This document shows, in pieces, positions 17,266 to 25,558 of a stretch of 64,000 bases of DNA. The position numbers were made by a program, and so were the translations under genes. The stretch covers positions 496,001 through 560,000 of the forward strand of contig NZ_CP102294.1 in the NCBI RefSeq assembly GCF_025144665.1, in the 5' to 3' direction. The notes beneath the pieces are model-generated. The model saw nothing but the letters and a program-made list of their open reading frames with translations, did no database searches and was not told where the DNA came from. The first letter of the stretch is position 1. The number at the start of each line of letters is the position of its first letter. The stretch is from Alistipes ihumii AP11 (GTDB lineage Bacteria; Bacteroidota; Bacteroidia; Bacteroidales; Rikenellaceae).

Positions 17266-17787
17266 TTATTCGCCCATCTTAATCAGTCGATCAAGCAAAG
17301 GAATCCATATGTTATGATTCTTATCCCAAAATTCTAAACATTCTTGTTCACTACCTAAAAAAGAGTAAAAACGATGTCTAATGGAATCAATGCGTCTCTC
17401 CTGAAATAAAACTTCAGCTCTACCATGTTCCAGTAGATCCCACAAAATGACATAGAGAGGACCATACATATGGTCCATATCAGGAAAATACATAGCAGTA
17501 GTATCCAAAGGGAACACATCCTGATAGAATTGATGTCGAGTAAAGTCTTCTTTTCGAATGATAACTTCTAAAGATTCGTCGTCAATAATCTTCGTATCTT
17601 TTGAATAATTATCCCGGGAAAACGTCCAATGAGGCACATTGTCATCAATGGTTGTCAAGCAGATCATTTGATATTTTCCTTCAGCATAAGAATTCTTGCG
17701 ATGTTTTAAACATTGACAACTGACATTGTACAAAGCTATTGACAATAATGTATAGGTTATTAGGCCCTTTTTAATACGACTTTTCAT
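17266..17787 (-). CDS. Hypothetical exported protein or lipoprotein in AT-rich island
   Basis: A 173-residue protein with a signal-like N-terminus (GLITYTLLSIALYNVSCQC; Cys 24 may be lipidated, but the lipobox is weak). The rest is soluble and aromatic-rich (YGPLYVILWDLLEHGRAE near the middle, ECLEFWDKNHNIWIPLLDRL at the end). I do not recognise the family. Base composition is far more AT-rich than the flanking genes. The start overlaps the end of the broken frame upstream by 17 bp, as in a translationally coupled pair. An accessory or immunity-like role is possible but unsupported. Confidence 0.6.
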   Translation of the reverse strand: MKSRIKKGLITYTLLSIALYNVSCQCLKHRKNSYAEGKYQMICLTTIDDNVPHWTFSRDNYSKDTKIIDDESLEVIIRKEDFTRHQFYQDVFPLDTTAMYFPDMDHMYGPLYVILWDLLEHGRAEVLFQERRIDSIRHRFYSFLGSEQECLEFWDKNHNIWIPLLDRLIKMGE

Positions 17788-18260
17788 AATCGTAATTGTT
17801 AAAAAATTTACTTCTGGTTGTCCCTTGAATAATAAAACGACTATCTTCTATTCCCCGTTGATAAAACTCTCTGAGGGGCAAACCATGTTCATGACGAATC
17901 ATATCCTCAATGGGCAACTCTCGGAATGCTATAACTTTATTCACAGTCGAATTTATAAGAACTCCATACCCCAACTGTTCAAACGTCCAACTTGGCTATT
18001 TTTAACTATATACCGAAATAACCAACCCGGATTTTCAATAATGGTTGTAAAAGATTCTTTCTCTTTAGGTATGGTTACCATATTATGATATTTGAATATT
18101 TCATCGTAAATCATCTCATCACCATCTTGAATCTCAACGAGGAAGGTTATGTCTTTAAACCAAAAATATCCATAATATTTCGATAAATCAAAATTCATAT
18201 CCGGTAAAGCTGCCTGTTGTAAATAAACGAGGCTGTCTTCATTTTTTTAACAACCATTTC
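17771..18260 (-). pseudogene. Broken AT-rich gene (frameshifted)
   Basis: Two minus-strand frames overlap at 17953-17974: one (18198 to 17953) starts MNFDLSKYYGYFWFKDITF and ends LNSWGMEFL; the other (17974 to 17771) begins MGYGVLINSTVNKVIAF. Joining them at the shared TGGGGTATGG gives one continuous protein. The first frame also stays open upstream of its ATG (NEDSLVYLQQAALPD) until it is broken at a run of seven A's near 18242-18248. One added base there would link it to a further coding-like piece (NWDVVEMVVKK). Read as a decayed gene with at least one frameshift; two separate small genes are the alternative. Confidence 0.5.
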
Positions 18261-18615
18261 AACCACATCCCAGTTTATAATGCTCTTTGCAGATTTTTCT
18301 CTGATATTATTCTGAGCATTTATTTTTAATAGTATCTGCTACTATTTTTATAACTCTATCGATTTTTTGTTTTTATCTCCATATCAGCAAGATCAACACA
18401 AGAAGCTTTTGATGGAATCAGGTTAAATGCAGATAAATATCAAGGAAACATTTCAAAATGAGAGAGCCAATTTAATTAACCAGCAGGTAAGCTCCTATTG
18501 ACTTTAAATTATGGAATCGAAAATTTATAGACAAATCTCCGAGCTTTTCAAATTTTTCGTCGGTAAATCCGGTAAATACTGCATTCGCACCTTGCTGCCC
18601 GGCGCATCATAAAAA
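18261..18615. other. AT-rich stretch without intact gene
   Basis: Short coding-like scraps on the minus strand (for example IDRVIKIVADTIKNK) in differing frames; otherwise nothing recognised. Confidence 0.4.
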
Positions 18616-18649
18616 AGCGCATGGGAAATTCTCCTCGTTCCCATGCGCT
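18616..18649 (-). terminator. Terminator of the CDGSH gene
   Basis: AGCGCATGGGAA (18616-18627) with TTCCCATGCGCT (18638-18649), followed by a T run on the minus strand. Confidence 0.8.
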
Positions 18650-18668
18650 CCCGTTTCTCTCGTTCCGG

Positions 18669-19421
18669 CTACCAACGTTCTCCGTCGGGATCGGGACGGG
18701 AAGGCAGTCCGTCCTGAAAACGGATCGAAGCGTGCGACCCGTCGCAGAAAGGCTTGTTCGACGACCGGCCGCAACGGCACAGCGTAACCCGGTTCCGCAC
18801 TTCGTAGGTAAATCCGTCCTCGCGACTGAACGGAATGCCGCCCCGAACCCAGAGCGGACCGCTGCTGCCCTGCTGAGGATCCTCGATCAAGCCGAGCGAC
18901 GGCTCGAAATGCGGTTCGTGAGGCTCCTGTCCGCCGGTCCACGCCGACAACCGGCCGGCAGGGCAATGGTCAGCCTCGCGAACCGTCAGGTCGCGAGCCT
19001 GCTTCCCTTCCATGCCGACCAAATTCCACACTTGTCCTTTCGCATCGCAAAACCGGGCGAAGGCGCAATACGCGCGATTGTCCGTCAAGGCGACTTCCGG
19101 CCCTTCGTACCGCTCGGCTCCGTCGAGCAGCGGTTCTTCGGAAGCCGTCAGCGAAGGATCCCAGTCGGCTCGCACGTGCGAGCCGTCGCAATAAGGCTTG
19201 TCGCCGGAATGGCCGCAACGACACAGCGCCGTAGGCTCGGACTCGGTGGAATACTTTTCTCCGGCCTGAAAATACCAAATCTCACCGTCCCGGTTCGGAA
19301 GCATGAACTGCTGCCGCAAAGGCGGATGTCCGAACACGAGGTAAGGCCCGCCGGCCGTAATCGTCATATGAAAGCGCTCGGGAGCCGCTTCGCTCCCGGG
19401 CTCGACCATCAGATTTTTCAT
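18669..19421 (-). CDS. Two-domain CDGSH iron-sulfur protein
   Basis: A 250-residue protein with two complete CDGSH sites, each of which ligates a 2Fe-2S cluster through three Cys and one His: CRCGHSGDKPYCDGSH (C67, C69, C78, H82) and CRCGRSSNKPFCDGSH (C215, C217, C226, H230). Between them lie C119, C125 and C153 in a segment resembling the divergent ferredoxin-like domain often fused to CDGSH proteins. Proteins of this group are redox or cluster-transfer factors, but no specific partner is known here. Soluble, no signal. A monocistronic unit between its own terminator and the MATE gene. Confidence 0.9.
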   Translation of the reverse strand: MKNLMVEPGSEAAPERFHMTITAGGPYLVFGHPPLRQQFMLPNRDGEIWYFQAGEKYSTESEPTALCRCGHSGDKPYCDGSHVRADWDPSLTASEEPLLDGAERYEGPEVALTDNRAYCAFARFCDAKGQVWNLVGMEGKQARDLTVREADHCPAGRLSAWTGGQEPHEPHFEPSLGLIEDPQQGSSGPLWVRGGIPFSREDGFTYEVRNRVTLCRCGRSSNKPFCDGSHASIRFQDGLPSRPDPDGERW

Positions 19422-19468
19422 ATTCTACCCGTTTAAATCAATACACACCTTTCCCGAACGAGCAAGAA

Positions 19469-20836
19469 TTATACCCGACGGGCCGCCTTGGGATAGAACA
19501 CCCTCTTTTCGGAAAGCAGAAACAGCGCGGCTACCGCCGACGCCAGAAAATCCGCGAACGGAATACTGAGCCAAACGCCCGTCAGGCCGAACCAGCGGGA
19601 AAAGAAATAAAGGGCCGGTATCAAGAAAATCACCTGCCGGGAGAGCCCCATGAAAATCGCTTTCCAAGCCTTGCTGATGGACTGGAAAAAAGTAGAGACC
19701 ACGATCTGGAACCCGACGACCGGCAGCATGACATATGCAAGCCGAAGCCCCCGGGCCGAAATATCAATCAATCCGGGATCGGTCGTGAAAGCGCGGACGA
19801 GGAGTCGCGGCATCAGCTCGCAGGCCACGAAGCCGACCACCATGATCAGCGTAGCGATCCGGATCGTCAACTTGAGCACGTCTTTCATACGCTTGAGCTT
19901 CTGGGCTCCGTAATTGAATCCGACGATCGGCTGCATGCCCTGACAGAGTCCCATGGCGGTCATAACGATCAGAATGCCGTAGCTGTTGATGATTCCGAAA
20001 GCGCCGATCGCCAGATCGCCTCCCTCGCGGACCAGCTGATTGTTCATGATGACATTGACGATACTCGCCGCCAGATTCATCAGGAAAGGAGCCATGCCGA
20101 TCGACACGATATTGCGGATGATTCTCTTTTTCGGGACCCAGCAGTCGCGGCGGAAATGTACCGGATGCTTCGGATTGAAGAAATGGCTCAGCACGAACAA
20201 CGAGCTGACGAACATCGAAATGACCGTCGCGACGGCCGCCCCCCTGATCTCCATGCCGAACCCGAAGATAAACAGCGGATCGAGCAGGATATTCAGCCCC
20301 ACGCCGATCAGAATGGTATACATCGACTTGCTGGGATACCCGCTCGCGCGCATGATGTTGCTGAAGCTGTAGCTCAGATTCGACAGCACGCTGCCGGGAA
20401 TTACGATCCGCAAATAGTCCTTGGCATAGGGAATCGTCTGGTCGCTGCCCCCGAAAGCGCGCAGAATATCGTCCAGATACAGCATCGAGCAGGTGATCAG
20501 TACCGCCGAGAGCAGAAACGTCAGCACGAAAGCATTGCCCAGAATATTACGAGCCCATTTTATATCCCTCATTCCCAGCACGATCGATATGCGAGCCGCC
20601 GAACCGACTCCGATCAGCGTACCGATAGCCGTTACGAGCGCCGTCAGCGGGAAAGTCAGCGCCAGCCCCGAAATGGCCAGCGGCCCTACGCCCTGTCCGA
20701 TGAAAATCCGGTCCACGATGTTGTACAGCGACATCATGACCATCCCGATGATCGACGGAATCGAGTATTCGAGCAGCAACCGCCCCACGCGCTCCGTGCC
20801 CAACCGGGCCGTCGCTCCATCCAATTGCTTCGCCAT
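19469..20836 (-). CDS. MATE-family multidrug/cation antiporter
   Basis: A 455-residue, twelve-helix membrane protein. The first helix region (GRLLLEYSIPSIIGMVMMSLYNIVD, shown as GRLLLEYSIPSI and MMSLYNIVDRIFIGQGVG) and the repeat at the start of the second half fit the MATE fold of DinF/NorM-type drug:Na+/H+ antiporters; the GMQPIVGFNYGAQ motif is typical. The substrate cannot be predicted. The ATG at 20836 is supported by a promoter element at 20914-20907; the longer frame to 20983 runs through that promoter. Confidence 0.92.
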   Translation of the reverse strand: MAKQLDGATARLGTERVGRLLLEYSIPSIIGMVMMSLYNIVDRIFIGQGVGPLAISGLALTFPLTALVTAIGTLIGVGSAARISIVLGMRDIKWARNILGNAFVLTFLLSAVLITCSMLYLDDILRAFGGSDQTIPYAKDYLRIVIPGSVLSNLSYSFSNIMRASGYPSKSMYTILIGVGLNILLDPLFIFGFGMEIRGAAVATVISMFVSSLFVLSHFFNPKHPVHFRRDCWVPKKRIIRNIVSIGMAPFLMNLAASIVNVIMNNQLVREGGDLAIGAFGIINSYGILIVMTAMGLCQGMQPIVGFNYGAQKLKRMKDVLKLTIRIATLIMVVGFVACELMPRLLVRAFTTDPGLIDISARGLRLAYVMLPVVGFQIVVSTFFQSISKAWKAIFMGLSRQVIFLIPALYFFSRWFGLTGVWLSIPFADFLASAVAALFLLSEKRVFYPKAARRV

Positions 20837-20906
20837 ATTACGATCGTTTAACGTCCGTTCGAGAACAAGGCCGACCGAGGAATCGCACCGGCCAATACGG
20901 AGATTG

Positions 20907-20914
20907 CAAAGATA
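20907..20914 (-). promoter_or_regulatory. -7 element of the MATE gene
   Basis: Minus-strand TATCTTTG followed by C, about 70 bp before the start codon. Confidence 0.6.
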
Positions 20915-21037
20915 CCGAAAATCCGAAAAAAACAGAGACGGGCGGCGGAAAAACTCGCAACCGTTTGTTCCTCCGGCGGCCAAGGTACGGTTACGGACCG
21001 GACTTGGCCGTAGACAAGCGACGGAACAAAACGGAAA

Positions 21038-21069
21038 TTTCGCAAGCCGCGAGGAATCGATTATCTTTG
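21038..21069 (+). promoter_or_regulatory. Promoter of the DMT transporter gene
   Basis: TTTC (21038-21041, one mismatch to TTTG), 20 bp, then TATCTTTG (21062-21069), 18 bp before the start codon. Confidence 0.65.
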
Positions 21070-21087
21070 CCCCGAACCGACAAAACT

Positions 21088-22017
21088 ATGAACGCGAAAA
21101 CCAAAGGATACATTCTCGGAGCGGTGGCCGCTGCCACCTACGGCATGAACCCGCTGTTCGCCCTTCCGCTGTACGAAAACGGAATGGACACGGATTCCGT
21201 CCTGCTGTTCAGATACCTGTTCGCGCTTCCGCTGCTGGGCGTCATGCTCAAGGCCAGAGGCCGCGACTTCAGGCTGCAGCGCCGGGAGATCCTGCCGCTG
21301 ATCGTGCTGGGCCTGCTGGTCGCCGTTTCCTCCCTGACCCTGTTCCAGAGCTATCACTACATGGATGCCGGCATCGCATCGACCTTGCTGTTCGTCTATC
21401 CGATCCTCGTGGCGCTGATCATGGCGGTCGCTTTCAAGGAGAAAGTGACGCTGCAAACCGCATTGTGCATCTTACTGGCGCTCTGCGGCATCGGATTGCT
21501 CTACCGGAACGGAGACGGATCGACGCTGAACCTGACCGGAACGATCATGGTATTCGCATCGGCCCTCTCGTACGCTCTTTATATCGTCGGAATCAACCGG
21601 ACGGTCCTGAAGAACGTGGCAACGCTCAAAGTCACGTTCTACATCCTGCTGTCCGGACTGACGCTGTTTTTCGTCCGTCTGGATTTCGGCGAACACATAA
21701 CCGTCCCGGACCGATGGTACTTGTGGGGAAATCTGCTCGCTCTGGCGATCTTCCCGACGGCCATCTCGTTCCTATGTACGACCGGCGCCATTCAATACAT
21801 CGGATCGACTCCGACAGCCATTCTCGGGGCGCTGGAGCCCGTCACGGCCGTCTTTTTCGGAGTCGCCGTCTTCGGCGAACCGCTGACGCCGAGAATCGGC
21901 TGCGGCATAGCGATGATCATTCTGGCCGTCACCCTCATCATCGCCGGCGGCAACATAACGACCTACATGATACGCTTTCGGAAACTGTTCCCGAAACTCC
22001 CGATCCGAAAACCGTAA
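21088..22017 (+). CDS. EamA/DMT-superfamily transporter
   Basis: A 309-residue protein with ten predicted helices in two EamA repeats: the first begins GYILGAVAAATYGMNPLFALPLY, the second begins near GTIMVFASALSYALYIVGIN. The end of each repeat has the usual YHYMDAGIASTLLFVYPILVAL-like and ALEPVTAVFFGVAVFGE motifs (given in part). Members export or import metabolites; the substrate is unknown. The start at 21088 directly follows the promoter. Divergent from the MATE gene. Confidence 0.9.
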   Translation: MNAKTKGYILGAVAAATYGMNPLFALPLYENGMDTDSVLLFRYLFALPLLGVMLKARGRDFRLQRREILPLIVLGLLVAVSSLTLFQSYHYMDAGIASTLLFVYPILVALIMAVAFKEKVTLQTALCILLALCGIGLLYRNGDGSTLNLTGTIMVFASALSYALYIVGINRTVLKNVATLKVTFYILLSGLTLFFVRLDFGEHITVPDRWYLWGNLLALAIFPTAISFLCTTGAIQYIGSTPTAILGALEPVTAVFFGVAVFGEPLTPRIGCGIAMIILAVTLIIAGGNITTYMIRFRKLFPKLPIRKP

Positions 22018-22500
22018 CAAGCCTCCGCAGCCGAGCATTCCTCTCCGTACCCGTTCGTCATGGTCCCCGCGCGACGTGCGCCTTCACACGAGGCTCATCG
22101 ACGCCCGAATACAGGAGCGCTGTTCAGGACTTTTGAAGCGACCGATTTCCCGACGGATTTTTCGCCCGACGGCATGGCAGGCGATCACGGACAAGCGCAT
22201 GAGCCGCTAAATCAACCTCCCCCGCGAAGGCATGTTTTCGCTCCCGCACCGGCAATAAGGCGCGAGCCTGTCGATGACGGACCGACGCTCACATCCCGCG
22301 CGGCATCTTCACGAAATTTCGCAATATATACCCGTCACAAAGAAAGGAGGCCGATACATTTCGGAACTCAGCATGAAGCCGGCGAATCCGGAAGTGGGGA
22401 TACCGGACATATTCGGCGGTTCCTTTTCTCTCGTTCCCCTTTTCGCGCCGGCCCTATGAAAACCGGACGAGCCGGCCGTTAAGAATTTTTCTACATTTTT
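22018..22500. other. Gap before the AraC-type gene
   Basis: About 480 bp with several open but unrecognisable frames in GC-rich sequence. No RNA or repeat recognised; it ends in the TAACTTTG element of the next gene. Confidence 0.45.
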
Positions 22501-22508
22501 TAACTTTG
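22501..22508 (+). promoter_or_regulatory. -7 element of the AraC-type gene
   Basis: TAACTTTG followed by C, 27 bp before the start at 22536; no clear -33 match. Confidence 0.5.
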
Positions 22509-22535
22509 CATCGTCTTTTACAGACGCGCGTCACT

Positions 22536-23741
22536 ATGTCCGGATATGCCAATATACTGCCGATATTGCAAACGATGGCGGCCGTCATCTGTCTGGGCGG
22601 CGCGCTCCTGCTCCTTCTGCGCGGGAGAGACAGCCGTTCCCGGCGCATGCTGGCAGCCGTTATGTCGATATGGGGACTTATCTATGCGACGCGCGTCGCA
22701 GGGACGCTCATGGGAAATTCGGACCTGAATTTCACGAATACCGATGCGGCGGACACCCTCGTACTGGTAGCCGGCAACTTTTTCCTGATCGTTCTGCTGC
22801 TCTATCCTTTGGAGGTGGTACGCCCGGGATGGCTCAGTCTGAAACGGGCGGGAATGCTGCTGCTTCCTTATGCCGCACTGTCGCTGCTCTATTACGCCGG
22901 CCTGCATCTGCTCGGCCAAGAGCCGCGGATGCTGCGCGATACGGGCCAGTTCATGGAACATATAGGTGAGTTCAACGTCTGGTACCGTCTGCTGATGATC
23001 GCATCCATCGTGCTATATCTCGCGTTCCTGTTCCGGCTGACGTGGCGCTACAAGGAGGTCTACCGGCAATGGTGCCGCGACAACTATTCCGACGACAAGG
23101 ACATGGATATTTCGTGGCTGCGCCGTTACGGCATCGGCGTGATGCTGATCGGCGTAGCCTATTTCTGGCTGCTTTTCGACGGGAGCACCTATTGCCTTAT
23201 CGTACATAACCTCACGGTACAGTGTTTCTTCTGCTACACCCTCTACAAAGGACTCTTCCACGACAATCCCTACACGGAGGATTTCTTCCGTCACACGCTG
23301 GACGAGACGGACGCACGCCGGGAGGCAGAGCTTCGGGAAGAACGGCTGTCGGCCGACCATGCCGATTCCCCCGGGGACGAAAGCATATTCCTCAGAAAAC
23401 TGCCCGCGTATCGCGACCAAGTGACCCGTTGGATGGCGGAGAAAAAACCCTACCTGAACGGGAATTTCAAGCTTATGGATGTATCGGAGGTACTGCCGCT
23501 GAACCGCACTTACCTTTCCCGAGTATTCAACGACGGTTTCGGGGATAGCTTCAGCAGCGTAGTGCGCGGTTACCGCATGCGCGAGGCGGAGGAGATGCTC
23601 GTCAGCCACAGGGATATCCCCGTGGGACAGGTCGGCGAGCTATGCGGCTTCTCGTCCCCTTCGGTTTTCCACCGCGCTTTCGTACAGAGTCACGGCGGCC
23701 TTACTCCGAACCGCTATCGCAGACAATCGACCCAGGAGTAA
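22536..23741 (+). CDS. Membrane-anchored AraC-family transcription regulator
   Basis: A 401-residue protein: residues 1 to about 235 hold six or seven hydrophobic helices (for example MAAVICLGGALLLLL, VLVAGNFFLIVLLLYPL and VMLIGVAYFWLLF). After a linker comes an AraC/XylS-type double helix-turn-helix (about 300-395): FKLMDVSEVLPLNRTYLSRVF for the first and VGQVGELCGFSSPSVFHRAF for the second. Such membrane-AraC fusions occur in Bacteroidetes as sensors with unknown ligands. It reads toward the fimbrial operon, with the putative invertible promoter in between, so it is a candidate regulator of that operon (inference). A TTG start at 22506 is possible but overlaps the promoter. Confidence 0.85.
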   Translation: MSGYANILPILQTMAAVICLGGALLLLLRGRDSRSRRMLAAVMSIWGLIYATRVAGTLMGNSDLNFTNTDAADTLVLVAGNFFLIVLLLYPLEVVRPGWLSLKRAGMLLLPYAALSLLYYAGLHLLGQEPRMLRDTGQFMEHIGEFNVWYRLLMIASIVLYLAFLFRLTWRYKEVYRQWCRDNYSDDKDMDISWLRRYGIGVMLIGVAYFWLLFDGSTYCLIVHNLTVQCFFCYTLYKGLFHDNPYTEDFFRHTLDETDARREAELREERLSADHADSPGDESIFLRKLPAYRDQVTRWMAEKKPYLNGNFKLMDVSEVLPLNRTYLSRVFNDGFGDSFSSVVRGYRMREAEEMLVSHRDIPVGQVGELCGFSSPSVFHRAFVQSHGGLTPNRYRRQSTQE

Positions 23742-23979
23742 TCCTCTCGCCGGCTCCGCATCCTGCAAGAGCCCTTTCCACGCTTCTTTTTTACGAATTG
23801 CAAAGTTAATTTCACGAAACGGCAACGATCCGACCGCAATTTCCCGGCATTTTTGTGTGCTAAAGTTTCTTTCCGTTCTCCGAATATTTATCCGGACCCG
23901 ACGGAGTAGGAGAAAACAAACGTAAGAACCGCCCTTCCTTTCCGTCCCGACAGGAACACGATTGGAATTTGCATTGGCA

Positions 23980-24003
23980 AAAACGTTGGTTAAAACGTTG
24001 ATT
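23980..24003 (+). repeat. Tandem 12-bp repeat overlapping the left inverted repeat
   Basis: AAAACGTTGGTT (23980-23991) is followed directly by AAAACGTTGATT (23992-24003), one mismatch. It could be a binding site for a recombinase or regulator. Confidence 0.6.
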
Positions 24004-24146
24004 TATAATTACGAAGGTACGAAAAAAAAAGGGAATTTACCAACATTCGTAAAAAAAAGCCGCTAATCAACAGTTTGGCTGCACCTTATTTTGCAGGAAT
24101 TCTGTTTCATACTTCCGTATTTATCGCTCAACCGTTTTAACCAACG
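23984..24146. promoter_or_regulatory. Putative invertible promoter segment upstream of the fimbrial operon
   Basis: CGTTGGTTAAAACG at 23984-23997 and its exact reverse complement CGTTTTAACCAACG at 24133-24146 enclose 135 bp. Inside, on the minus strand, TTG (24043-24041) and TACCTTCG (24019-24012) are separated by 21 bp, one mismatch from the Bacteroidetes consensus. As drawn it points left, away from the operon at 24251; inversion would turn it toward the operon. The forward strand has a TTATTTTG at 24086-24093 but no -33 partner. Known Bacteroidales capsule and surface loci use such switches. No recombinase gene lies in the window; paired regulator sites are the alternative. Confidence 0.6.
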
Positions 24147-24163
24147 AATAATCAGGCTATCCG

Positions 24164-24181
24164 CCGCGCCGTTCGGCGCGG
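24164..24181 (+). repeat. GC-rich hairpin in the operon leader
   Basis: CCGCGCCG / CGGCGCGG with a two-base TT centre; a smaller GCCC/GGGC hairpin follows about 35 bp downstream. No T tail, so leader structure rather than a terminator. Confidence 0.5.
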
Positions 24182-24250
24182 CCGCAGGTCGCCGTATCAG
24201 AACGCCCTGCGGGCAACCGGCCGATTATCAGTTTCGTATGAGTTGAACGT

Positions 24251-25558
24251 ATGATGAATATGAAGCGTTGTGCTGTTCTTTTATACCTGATTTTTCTTTA
24301 CGGCGCACACGTACAGGCCCGCTCTGCCGCAGATCCGGTACGGATCTATTTCCGCCATGGCTATTCCGTACTGGACCTGTCGCTGCGCGATAACCGCCGG
24401 ACTCTCGACGACCTTGTCGGACGGCTGAAGGCTTATGCGTCCGATACCCTTCGGAAGCTTATCGTATTTTCGGTAGAAGGCAATGCCTCTCCGGACGGGA
24501 TGAACGAAGCTAACCTACGCTTGAGCCGCCGGCGCACGGAGAGCGTGCTGGTCTATATTCGTTCGCGCGTATCGTTTCCCGATTCGCTGATCGTCACGAC
24601 TGCCGAGGGCGTGGACTGGGACGGTCTGGCCGCTTCGGTGGAGTCCGACCCTTCCGTTCCGGATCGGGACGAAGTGCTGAACATTTTGCAGAATACGCCC
24701 GTATGGATTTATGACAAGCAGGGACGCATCGTCGACGGACGCAAGAAACAACTCATGGAATTATGCGGCGGAAAGATTTATCGCCTATTGCAGGAGCGTT
24801 TCTTCGCAGAGCTTCGCAACTGCACGATCGAATTGCATTACAAAACAGGGAATGCTCCCGGCCAGGAGATAGCTCGGGTCCACGATTCCATGCCGCATCC
24901 CGCAGCGTCCATACAAGACCGGCCCCGGACGGATGAAGCCGGTCGTACTACTCCGAACGAACAGCATCCGAAGCAGGCTCCCGGACAGATTGCGGAACAA
25001 GTTCCCGGAACGGCTTCCGTCTCCGCACGGCATGAGCCTCTGTACCGCTTGGCGATCAAAACCAACCTGTTATACGACGCGGTAGGGATGCCCTCGCTGG
25101 AAGCGGAATACCGCATCGACGACCGCTGGAGCGTGAACCTCGAAGGCGAGGTGGCCTGGTGGTCGAAAAAGCCGAGGCACAGATACTATCAGATCGCTAC
25201 GATCAGCCCCGAAGCGCGATACTGGTTCAAAACCAGACAGCCGTGGCACGGCCACTACCTGGGAGTTTTCGTGGGCGGAAGCTGGTACGACCTGGAGAAC
25301 GGCGCCCGTGGCTACAAGGGCGATTTCTGGATGGTCGGGCTCAGCTACGGCTACATGTTTCCCCTTGGCCGCCGCCTCTCCCTGGAGACGGGACTCGGCA
25401 TAGGCTTCCTGCACACGAAGTACGAAGAGTATCTGCCCATCGACGGGCACTATGTCTATCAGCAGACCAGCCGGACGAACTGGCTGGGCCCCGTCAAGCT
25501 CAAATTCGCCTTTGTCTGGCGGCTCTGGGACGCGAACCGGAAAGGAGGTGCGCGATGA
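24251..25558 (+). CDS. OmpA-like / DUF3575 outer-membrane protein, first gene of fimbrial operon
   Basis: A 435-residue exported protein (signal ends VQARSA). Residues about 30-110 look like an OmpA-type peptidoglycan-binding fold (IYFRHGYSVLDL, then VFSVEGNASPDGMNEANLRLSRRR). Residues about 255-430 are the DUF3575 beta-barrel domain (YRLAIKTNLLYDAVGMPSLEAEY at the start, GPVKLKFAFVWR at the end). DUF3575 proteins head many Bacteroidales fimbrial loci and may anchor or assemble the fibre at the outer membrane. Three in-frame ATGs occur at the start (MMNM). The stop overlaps the next ATG by 4 bp. Confidence 0.85.
   Translation: MMNMKRCAVLLYLIFLYGAHVQARSAADPVRIYFRHGYSVLDLSLRDNRRTLDDLVGRLKAYASDTLRKLIVFSVEGNASPDGMNEANLRLSRRRTESVLVYIRSRVSFPDSLIVTTAEGVDWDGLAASVESDPSVPDRDEVLNILQNTPVWIYDKQGRIVDGRKKQLMELCGGKIYRLLQERFFAELRNCTIELHYKTGNAPGQEIARVHDSMPHPAASIQDRPRTDEAGRTTPNEQHPKQAPGQIAEQVPGTASVSARHEPLYRLAIKTNLLYDAVGMPSLEAEYRIDDRWSVNLEGEVAWWSKKPRHRYYQIATISPEARYWFKTRQPWHGHYLGVFVGGSWYDLENGARGYKGDFWMVGLSYGYMFPLGRRLSLETGLGIGFLHTKYEEYLPIDGHYVYQQTSRTNWLGPVKLKFAFVWRLWDANRKGGAR

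Noticed and set aside
22060-22482. Open frames between the DMT transporter and the AraC-type gene
   Set aside because: Low-complexity Arg/Pro-rich translations without motifs; nothing supports expression.
24164-24181. GC hairpin as a transcription terminator before the fimbrial operon
   Set aside because: No T run follows on either strand; better read as leader structure.
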